A DNA stretch of 64,000 nt, from NCBI GenBank assembly GCA_036927565.1, contig JAYESD010000002.1:221529882-221593881 (forward strand), in the 5' to 3' direction. Position 1 is the first letter of the stretch; every line of letters starts with the position of its first letter. The notes under the pieces are model-generated. The model was not told where the DNA came from and searched no databases. It saw only the letters and a program-made list of their open reading frames with translations. Shown here piece after piece: positions 56,849 to 64,000 of this stretch. This stretch comes from Tuctoria greenei (lineage: Eukaryota > Streptophyta > Magnoliopsida > Poales > Poaceae). Position numbers and translations under genes: made by a program.

Positions 56849-57378
56849 CTATAGGGTCTCTTGGCAATTGGAGCAGTTCCTGGAACTAGATCAATGGACA
56901 AATCTACTTCTCTTTCTAGTGGCATGACGGGTAATTCCTCCGGAAACACATTGGCATACTCCTTGATTACCGGCACTTCTTGGGGTGTTTCTGCCTTCAG
57001 GTGATTTATCACTGGCTCAGATAGACTAGACTGAACATGACATGTGACTGTCTTTCCTTCATTGTTCGTCACACTCACATTCCTTTCTACACATGCTATG
57101 CTCCCTTGGCACTTGGCTAACCAATCCATGCCAAGGATTACATTTATCCAGTGGGAGTCAAGCACCACTAGGTTAATTAAGAATACTACCCCACTTAGGT
57201 TTAAAGGGATGTTGTTAACTCCTAAGCGATAGGGTATATAACCTCCCGGCGATCGGGTTATTAATTGCCTCTTAAGGGTTACCGTAGCTATATTATGTGT
57301 TTCCACGAAGTGTGATGATATAAAAGAATGTGATGCACCAGAGTCAAATAGTACTGAAGCCAAAATTGACTGAACCAA
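56827..57378 (-). CDS. Tekay protease
   Basis: [16 protein letters not shown] is the aspartic protease active site, and [15 protein letters not shown] is the C-terminal block. The frame ends at WQPLKW just before the reverse transcriptase, with a probable frameshift in the overlap 56827-56848. Confidence 0.87.
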   Translation of the reverse strand: MVQSILASVLFDSGASHSFISSHFVETHNIATVTLKRQLITRSPGGYIPYRLGVNNIPLNLSGVVFLINLVVLDSHWINVILGMDWLAKCQGSIACVERNVSVTNNEGKTVTCHVQSSLSEPVINHLKAETPQEVPVIKEYANVFPEELPVMPLEREVDLSIDLVPGTAPIAKRPYRWQPLKW

Positions 57379-57396
57379 GAACTCACCAAGTAGAAC

Positions 57397-58662
57397 TCAT
57401 AGTGCTGCATCTGCCTCCTTAGCGTAGACGTGGTTCACTGTAGTCTTTCCAAAGAACTGTTGGGTCCTTGTGGGTATTCCACGGCTAACTCCAGCTGGTT
57501 GCCTTGGTCCATTAACTGAGTTGGAGACGACAGAAGGTGTTGGCTTGTTCTTGTAAGGACAGGTAACAGAAATGTGACCCGGCTCACGACAAATAAAGCA
57601 AATCCTTGGGTCACTAGTGTGACTCACTCCAGACTGCTGAGGGCGAAAGGAGCCCTGGGGTTGGCGGACTGCACTGGCTGTTTGAATGTCATTACTGGTG
57701 CTCTGTAGGATACTCCACTCTGAGTCTTTTGTCCTGAGTAAGTCGGTTGCTGAGTCCTTTGCACAGAGTAAGTTGGTCGTTGAATCCTTTGTCCAGAATA
57801 AGCAGGCCGACTAATCTTCTAAAACTTCACCTGCTGAAACATCTTCTTGCTCTCAAACTTTCTCTTCTTCTCTCTTTGCTCATACTCCATGTTTTTCTCC
57901 GTTGTGATAGCTTTGTTGACCATAGTACTGAAATCAGGGTAGACGGCTGCTCCAATCAAAGTCCTTATTTCAGGGTTAATGCCGCGAAGAAATGCTTCTT
58001 GTTTCTTCTCATTAGTATCCACAGAGTGAGGGTCATAGCGGGATAATCCTGTGAACTTGTGTAGGTACTCTGTCATAGTGAGACCCTTTTGCTTGAGGTT
58101 CATGAATTCTTCCTTCTTCAGCTTCACAATGCTACTAGGGATGTGGTGCTCTCTGAACAGCTTCACAAACTCATCCCATATCATAGTCTTGGCATCTGCA
58201 TGCATCTCCCTGTAGCTTTGCCACCATCTTAAAGCAGGTCCTCTCAGCTGCTGAACGGCAAGTAGAACCTTATCCTGCTCATTAGCATGGACAACCTCGA
58301 GCTTCATCTCAATGTCCCTCAACCAATCATCTGCCTCAATGGGGTCCTCAGATCCAGCAAACTTGGAAGGTTCATCCAGTTGAAGTCTGCAATCTGGTGA
58401 TTGTTCTGAGGTGTTGTCTGATGGTTATTGATGCCATTGTTTCTCTGAGCAGCAAACAAGTTTGCCTGTATCTCAAGGAGTCGAGTATGACGGTCCAGGA
58501 TGCAGTCAGGTCAATGGCAGGTGCTTGGGGAGGCGGTCGTGGGAGGACGGGGTTACTTTCTGCCATGTCATGCTTGCTCAGTACAGGGGGGATCTCCCGG
58601 AGTCCTTGTTCCACCTCCTGCCCATTTCTGGCTCGACTCGAGCGGCGAGACATCTGTGACAA
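57397..58662 (-). pseudogene. Tekay gag, broken
   Basis: The start is probably the Met at 58662 or 58653 (MSRRSSRARNGQEVEQ). MRDIEMKLEVVHANEQDKVL to FESKKMFQQVKF (58322-57819) is the gag core with RGPALRWWQSYREM. After a stop, a Gln/Pro-rich linker (repeated QRTQ-like text, 57800-57640) leads to CFICREPGHISVTC, a CX2CX4HX4C zinc knuckle (57600-57557). Frameshifts lie near 58400 and 57630. Confidence 0.85.
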
Positions 58663-59080
58663 GGCAAGAGTGCGGTTTAGAGTTTATTATTAGAATGTAT
58701 TATTAGAGTGTATTGATATGTGGCTTGTCACTATTTTGTTATTATTATTATTTTTGTGTATGTATATATATACACAAAGTATATATGTAAATATTATAAC
58801 AATTATTTTATATCACACAAGGCACACAAACATCAAGCATTGCAAGCAACACCAAACATTCATTCATTCAAGCAAACGGGTACAAGATACATTGGGCATG
58901 TAGCCCCTAGGTCTGTCCTCTTAAGGGTCAGCCAGGACCTCTGCCTAACTACTGGGTCCTACGTCCTGGTCTTCAGGGTGTTCATGCAAGGCTTCGCAGG
59001 GCGAAGTCAGGGGAGTGGGCGGTACAGGCTCACAAATCCTCCTACAGGGGTTGGACAAATGGTACACTGGAGTTCCTTCA
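58663..59080 (-). other. Tekay spacer between the upstream ORF and gag
   Basis: AT-rich with a short ATT/TATA simple-sequence run (58735-58800). No coding signal. Confidence 0.5.
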
Positions 59081-59792
59081 AGAGTGAGTGGTTTGGGCAT
59101 TGCATAGGTTTGACGGTCTTTCTGCTTGTCTCGGTCTACGAGGTAGACACTCCTAAGGAGCTGATTGTGGCGGTCGGCCTGCTCCCTAAGGTTCTACTCA
59201 TCCAAGGCGACACGGCTTTCGGCGCTGGCAACACGGGCCTCAGCCTGTGCTAGTGCTAGCTTAGCCTTTCGCAAATGGGTCTCCAAGGCCTCAGCGCGCT
59301 TGATGAGGGTCTCACACACTGGTTGCACAGGTCGTCCAGGCTCAATAAATAGCCAGACATGGCGACAACGGTGGGGTCATCTTCGGTAGTCCCAAGGCCT
59401 TCCAAGTTGCGGATCCTTGCCACCCAGGCAGGACGACTACGATCCAACAATGGGAAGTACTTCATGGGTGTGGAACCCAAGTGCCAGTCAAACATGTGGC
59501 ACAAGTACTTCAGAGCCTTGCGGGCCAACAGTTGACAAGTGTCTTTCATTTGGCATCCAGTGGCGATGACGTTACATGGCTTCATCTCCAGGAATCTCTC
59601 ACTAGCGCCAATGTGCACCGTGGCCTCACAACTTTTGGTGTCGTGCTCTATGAACTCGTGACCCACATATTCCGGACGGTCTGGAATACCAAGTCGGGTC
59701 GTGGCAGCATAGAGCACCTTGGGGAAGCCGTCTTCGTTGATGTAGAAGGTGGTGATACGATCGTCACACATCTGGCTGAAAATAAGGCACAA
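59081..59792 (-). pseudogene. Extra ORF upstream of the Tekay gag, frameshifted
   Basis: 59792-59256 encodes 178 residues, including FYINEDGFPKVLYAATTRLG, VGHEFIEHDTKSCEATVHIG, CQLLARKALKYLCHMFDWHL and YFPLLDRSRPAWVARIRNLE. A frame change near 59330 turns the end into a coiled coil, ETLIKRAEALETHLRKAK and LALAQAEARVASAESRVALDE-type text, which stops at a TAG and then continues (LREQADRHNQLL) to about 59080. It lies in the sense direction between primer site and gag. The middle part vaguely suggests an RNA-binding alpha-beta fold, but I cannot assign a family. Confidence 0.6.
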
Positions 59793-59913
59793 GGGTTAGA
59801 TGAGGGTAAAACCTATCACCAAGGCTCTACGGTTAAAGGATCCTATAGGAAAACCATTCTACATTCCCCTACGGTCACCTATGCCCTAGGGTCCGCATCT
59901 TACAGCCAAGTGT

Positions 59914-59926
59914 GGCTTTGATACCA
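59914..59926 (-). promoter_or_regulatory. Tekay primer binding site
   Basis: The minus strand reads TGGTATCAAAGCC, tRNA-Met type, two bases from the LTR. Confidence 0.88.
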
Positions 59927-59928
59927 CT

Positions 59929-62719
59929 TGAAGCGTCCCAACCCATAAGATCAGAACTAAACGTGTTATATTATTACCAAATACAAGGTTCGGTACATAA
60001 TATTAGAACACAAGTGGAACCACAACCATACAGAGCTTTATTTCAACGGCATAGCCTTATAGATAAAAACTACAATTAGTGACAAGGCAAATATAATGAA
60101 CATCAACACGTAAACTAGTAGCTCGTCGTCGCCCATGGTTCCACTACACACAACTTAGGTGCGGACGCGACCCTACTCAAAGTCCTCCAGCACAAAGTCA
60201 GGAACCTCTGAAAAACAATCAATCAACAACGTTTGAGTACAAAAGTACTCAGCAAGCTCCACCTCGCCCTTCGTAAGGGGAGTAAACAATTATAAATGCA
60301 ATGCACAAGATAAATAACAATGCAACATAATGTAACTAATGCAGTGAATATTTCCCACATCACTTATCTCAATCTCACCATAGGTGGTTTTCTAGTTGTT
60401 AGGACCACACCGTAACCCATCCTATACCGAGGACACGGCCATCCGAATGGATTTTACACTCTGCAGAGGTTGTACGTTGTACCCACATGCACGAACCATC
60501 AAAGACAGCCCGACATAACTGACACCCAGTCGAAACATCACCCAGACCAGTCGCCCCAAACCCAATATCATCATCATCAGTGAGCTTCAATAGTATCTCA
60601 ACATAACTCTCTCTCCACCGTGGACAACTGTCGGGCTAGCCACCAGGATTAGGCTAGGCCTCGCCTATACAGGGACATGTGGTCGTACTGAAAGGAAGTT
60701 AGGTGAGATGTCAAAACAACTCGGTCCTTAAGGCTCACCAGGGCAGCCTCCATACACACATCACGAGCCTATCCTCATGATAGAACTCGCCGTAAGTCTA
60801 CCACCACGGTGGTACATACACCAACTCTAACTCATCTTCCCAGGTGACAACTCATGCATGCTCTCACCAACCATACAACATACAAGAGGCAATATCATCA
60901 TGTATAATCTCATCATTCCAATATGCAGCAAATGGAACTAGCATGGCTCTACTCTATCACTCGACGCTCCACAAATGCAATAACCTAATCTGCTAGCCAC
61001 AATGGATAAATCTCACATAGGTGCGATATGATCAAAAAGGGATAGATGGAACTTGCATTCGCTACCATCGGCTGCGTCGTTCTCCAGGTCACCTGGTTCC
61101 TCCGGGTTCTCCGGCACGGGGTCTGCTCCGGCAATGCGCACATAAGCAAACATAAAAGCAATGCATGTATACATTAATACATGATACAAACATGATTGTA
61201 TTAAATATATTATGATTTTAGATAATTTTTAGAGAAAGAATTAGATTAATCGGAGTTTTTATGAGTAAGATATGGATTTTATAGTTTGGTAACTGGATTA
61301 ATTCTGAAAATAAATATTTAATTCAGTGATTAGGGTCACGGGTCTGGACCAGATGTGGTCAGCCCACGGTGACTTGCGTTAGGTTGTTATTGACCTCAGG
61401 CTTAATGGCTAATAACCTGCTGTTGCTTTAGGTTATGGTTAACAGGTAACATGAGGTACTGGTCATCGATTGGGTTTGGTGTTGAGCAACCCTGGCCACT
61501 GGCACATGGGCTTGTACGTGAGTTAAATGGCTGACTAGTGGAGTACCACATACTAGGTCCAAGGGCTATAGCTCCTGCTAGTCTATCAAAGGGAAACCGA
61601 ACAGAAGGCTCGGTGTTTCTTCCTCCTCGGTACAGACTGCCATGAACGCCATGGGAAAGCACAATTTGGGAAGAATAAGAGGAGAGAGCGGCCCTAACTT
61701 GGGTATTCGACTGCTCAGACTCCGACGAACTCAAGTGAGGTGCCAATTTTGGAAGAGAGCAAGAGGAACAAAGTAATTTCAGAGAAGGGCGGCCATGGCG
61801 AGTGGTGGCCGCCTCAGGCTTGGAAGAGGAAGATAATTGGCCCAGAAACAAGCTTGTGAGGTGGATTCGGCATCGTAGGTGCTCACCTGCACCTCGGTTT
61901 GGACGGAAATAGCTTCTCGTCGGAGATCGACCCGTCGGTCGGGTCGTCACCTCGCGGAAGGACGGGGCAGCGCTGGAGCTGTGCTGGTGTAAGTAAGGTG
62001 TGGCTTGAACGAAGCTGAGCACGGCGAGGTCAATATATAGGCAGAGAAGGCGGTTACCGGCTGGCCTTGACGGAAGTCGCATGGGCGTAATTATTTCGCC
62101 GTACACACGCGCCGAACTCGACCAGGGTGGAGCCGCGGCGCTGCACGATGCGTCGTGTCGTCCGGCCTCGTCGTCGGCTAGCGGTGGTATCCACGCGGTC
62201 GTCGGGACGGGCACTGGCGTCGTCGCTTGTGAGTGAAGCGAGGTAGGTGTCGGTCACTTCACCTGAGCGGCGGTCGGGGGCGTGAATGCACCGTACGGGA
62301 GCTCGGGAGTCATCTAGAGAAATGGAGAAGGGGCGGGTGGGGAAGAGGTTGGCAGACTGCCATGGCCTATGGGTGGTCACAAGCTGCTGTTGTTTCAGTT
62401 TACAGAGAACGTGTTGCTCTGTGGGAGGAAGAAGGGGGGTTTTGTAAATCTGCAAAAGGAGGAGGGGGTGGATGTAAAATGTTCTTTGCTGGCCTCGTAC
62501 AGAGACGAACGTGGCTTGAGTTGGTGGTCCTGCTATTATATTTTATTTATTTATTTTTATCTTTTTACTTGCTTACTATTTTTTTCTTACATCGTTCCAC
62601 TTCTTTATTTTATTTGATTATAACCAGTGTTACTGTTTTCTTCCTATTGGATTATTGTTTGTATATCGGTGATTTTTATAGGCTCGATTTATTAGCACGG
62701 GGAAATTTGGGATGTTACA
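59929..62719 (-). repeat. Tekay 5' LTR (right), 2.79 kb
   Basis: TGAAGCGTCCCA ... GGGATGTTACA (reads TGTAACATCCC ... GGGACGCTTCA in element direction, the usual Tekay LTR ends). An open frame of 270 codons (62214-61402) and its counterpart in the left LTR (40782-40168) are Ser/Arg/Pro-rich and not recognised. Confidence 0.92.
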
Positions 62720-63375
62720 GGATGTTTGCCATAGGATTAAGGTAGAGTGAATGAAGTGGCGTCAAGCATCTAAAAATCCTATGTGACAAGAAGATCTCAC
62801 AAAATTTGAAATGGAAGTTTTATAGGACGGTGATCAGACTTGTGAAGCTGTATGGGTCGGAATGTTGTCCAACAGAAAAGGCAACATGTCCAATAAATGA
62901 GCGTTGTAAAGATGTGCATACTACATCTGATGTGTGGTCCCACAAGAAGAGACCGAATTAGGAATGAGGTGACACGTGATAGGATAGGGGTGACACTAAT
63001 TGAGGAGAAGCTAGTCCAACATTGACTAAGGCGGTTTGGGCATATCCAACGGAGATCTTCAGAAGCATCGGTTAACAATATGATTCTAAACGATACAGAA
63101 AATATTACAAGGGACATAGGGCAACCATGGTTGACGTGGCAGGAAGCGGTGACACGAGACTTGATAGAGTGGAATGTACTAAAAGAGTTAGTTTGATAGG
63201 ACTGCTTGAAAATTAGCAATTTATGTACAAAATCTTAGTTTACTCATATTGTTACTCTTATCTTTTTTCTAATCATTATTTTCTCTATTATTTAAAAAAC
63301 ATATATAAATTGTTAGGTTTCATATCTAGCTGATCCCAATGTGGGACAAATGATTGATTGTTGTTATTGTTGATA
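62720..63375 (+). mobile_element. RTE-type LINE remnant, right part
   Basis: TTTGCCATAGGATTAAGG onward continues the block cut at 38467. In shifting frames it reads MKWRQAS, KLYGSECC, TRRDRIRNEVTRDRIGVT, IEEKLVQH, RFGHIQRRSSEA and PWLTWQEAVTRDLIEWN, the C-terminal part of RTE-clade LINE reverse transcriptase. The tail CTGATCCCAATGTGGGAC ... TTGATTGTTGTTATTGTTG is the usual RTE 3' end with TTG repeats. Stops and frameshifts make it inactive. It lies in a pyruvate kinase intron. Confidence 0.78.
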
Positions 63376-63414
63376 GATATACCTTGACCGTTTTGTGCAT
63401 AACTCTCTTTTTAG

Positions 63415-63517
63415 GTACCCACTAAAAGCCGTAATGATGATGCACGTTGTGGCACATAGAACAGAGTCCAGCCTTTATAACCCAACTGCCTCTCCGGCTC
63501 TTGTTGCACCTACACAA
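63415..63517 (+). CDS. Pyruvate kinase exon (YPLKAV...)
   Basis: After CTTTTTAG the exon completes the Lys codon begun at 37061 and reads YPLKAVMMMHVVAHRTESSL, then YNPTASPALVAPTQ, ending before GTAATG. MMMHVVAHRTE replaces the usual VKVMHTVALRTE, a few unusual residues in an otherwise well-kept exon. Confidence 0.88.
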
Positions 63518-63682
63518 GTAATGTCCTTCCCGATTCCGGGTCAATGTTTGCTCTTTAGACACAAGTAGCTCTCTTTTCTATATATAAAAGCATAGACACC
63601 ATCTACTTTTTGTTTATTTTTGATAATTTGTTTCCTTATGTTTTATATCTTGTTTTCTTATGAGTTGTGATTCTTTTGGTAG
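63518..63682 (+). other. Short pyruvate kinase intron
   Basis: GTAATG ... TTTTGGTAG, 165 bp, AT-rich, no insertion. Confidence 0.8.
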
Positions 63683-63858
63683 ACTCCACTCAGTCAGGAA
63701 TCTGCTTCAAGCCAGCTCAGTAAAATGTTTGGATCTCATGCAACAATGATGGCGAACACCCTCCGTACACCAATTATTGTATTTACACAGAAAGGCTCCA
63801 TGGCAGTCCTTCTGAGCCATTACCGTCCATCATCTACCATATTTGCATTTACAAATGA
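63683..63858 (+). CDS. Pyruvate kinase exon (SQLSKMFGSHATMM...)
   Basis: Reads TPLSQESASSQLSKMFGSHA, TMMANTLRTPIIVFTQKGSM, AVLLSHYRPSSTIFAFTN, ending two bases into a codon before GTAAGG. This is the start of the C-terminal alpha-beta domain. The gene continues beyond the window. Confidence 0.9.
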
Positions 63859-64000
63859 GTAAGGTTTTTTTTGTGATATGCCATAATCTCTACTGATAGT
63901 GATGTTTTTTTTCTGAGATCAACTTAAAACCATACCTTGTGCTAAAAAAAACTTAAAATCATACCTTGCATGCGGCACATTCACTTTCGCTAGTATGAAA

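Larger units (their letters stand above)
38468..62719 (-). mobile_element. Tekay-type Ty3 chromovirus inserted in the LINE
   Basis: It is flanked by GGATG (38463-38467 and 62720-62724). LTRs of about 2.65 kb (truncated) and 2.79 kb enclose an upstream ORF, gag, protease, reverse transcriptase, RNase H, integrase and a chromodomain read from the minus strand. Integrase after RNase H marks Ty3, and the chromodomain and wording of pol mark the Tekay/Del group. Without the nested Tat2 it is about 11.2 kb. A comparison of the first 235 bp of the LTRs gave about 6% difference, more than the Tat2 pair, in line with nesting. Confidence 0.92.
12673..63858 (+). pseudogene. PKP1-like: Pyruvate kinase, plastid alpha type, broken by transposons
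   Basis: Seven exon pieces spread over 51 kb spell the central part of a pyruvate kinase, the glycolytic enzyme that moves phosphate from phosphoenolpyruvate to ADP. Wording such as SADSIPNLQS, MVARGDLGAEL, NHPAPT, SGETAHGKYPLKA and GSHATMMANTL fits the chloroplast isozyme A group of plants. The N-terminal exons lie before the window and the C-terminal ones after it. Three things argue against function. An 18.5 kb copia insertion splits one exon. The active-site threonine in VATNMLES is isoleucine (VAINMLES, codon ATA). A 460 bp internal duplication adds a frameshifted exon copy. Where exons survive, phase and GT-AG borders are still correct, so loss of function looks fairly recent. Confidence 0.9.

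Noticed and set aside
61402..62214. 270-codon open frame in the Tekay LTR, with a 204-codon counterpart at 40168-40782
   Set aside because: Presence in both LTRs follows from their origin as copies and is no evidence of selection. The peptide is Ser/Arg/Pro-rich without a recognised domain.

Overview
The window is plant nuclear DNA, almost certainly from a grass. It carries fragments of a spliced plastid-type pyruvate kinase gene buried in LTR retrotransposons of lineages typical of grass genomes: Tekay chromovirus, Tat/Grande-type Ty3 elements carrying an antisense gene, Ty1/copia, and a SIRE/Maximus-like solo LTR. I see no bacterial-type genes, rRNA or tRNA genes, or satellite arrays. The species cannot be named from the sequence alone.

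Layout. (1) 1-12610: the 3' part of a very large non-coding LTR element. It has a partial left LTR (1-2674), a tRNA-Met primer site, a 4.8 kb non-coding interior, a polypurine tract and a 5.1 kb right LTR. It sits in an intron of the pyruvate kinase gene. (2) 12673-18441: pyruvate kinase exons on the + strand. A segment of about 460 bp, holding a 63 bp exon, is duplicated; the upstream copy has lost one base. A 0.6 kb GC-rich insert separates the copies, and the second copy is split by a small non-autonomous LTR element (14342-18060), which itself holds a solo LTR (15657-17347). (3) 18442-36998: a minus-oriented copia element inserted directly into a pyruvate kinase exon (target duplication AGCAA). 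A Tat-type Ty3 element (Tat1, 22638-34282, target duplication GTTCC) sits inside its gag. (4) 36999-38467: the rest of that exon and an intron. (5) 38468-62719: a minus-oriented Tekay element (target duplication GGATG) inserted in an RTE-type LINE remnant. It is split in its integrase by a second Tat element (Tat2, 41971-55004, target duplication CAATC). (6) 62720-64000: the rest of the LINE and two more pyruvate kinase exons. The gene runs off both window ends.

How it fits together. Six LTR insertions can be placed: four with 5 bp target duplications flanking full-length or nested elements, one with a duplication flanking a solo LTR, and one whose left end lies outside the window. They give a nesting order. 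The pyruvate kinase gene can no longer encode an enzyme: an exon is split by 18.5 kb, and the active-site threonine of the VATNMLES motif reads isoleucine. Both Tat copies carry sense gag-pol and, convergent to it, an antisense gene with a Transposase_28-like N-terminal domain, an acidic repeat region and a long coiled coil. One intron of this gene is clear in Tat1 and matched in Tat2.

The least ordinary signals are: two in-frame stop codons shared at identical spacing by the two diverged Tat copies; palindromic repeats that code for part of their RNase H; hairpin clusters between their convergent genes; four structured repeats in the copia leader; and a decayed extra ORF upstream of the Tekay gag. 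All coordinates, base differences and alignments were made by eye.
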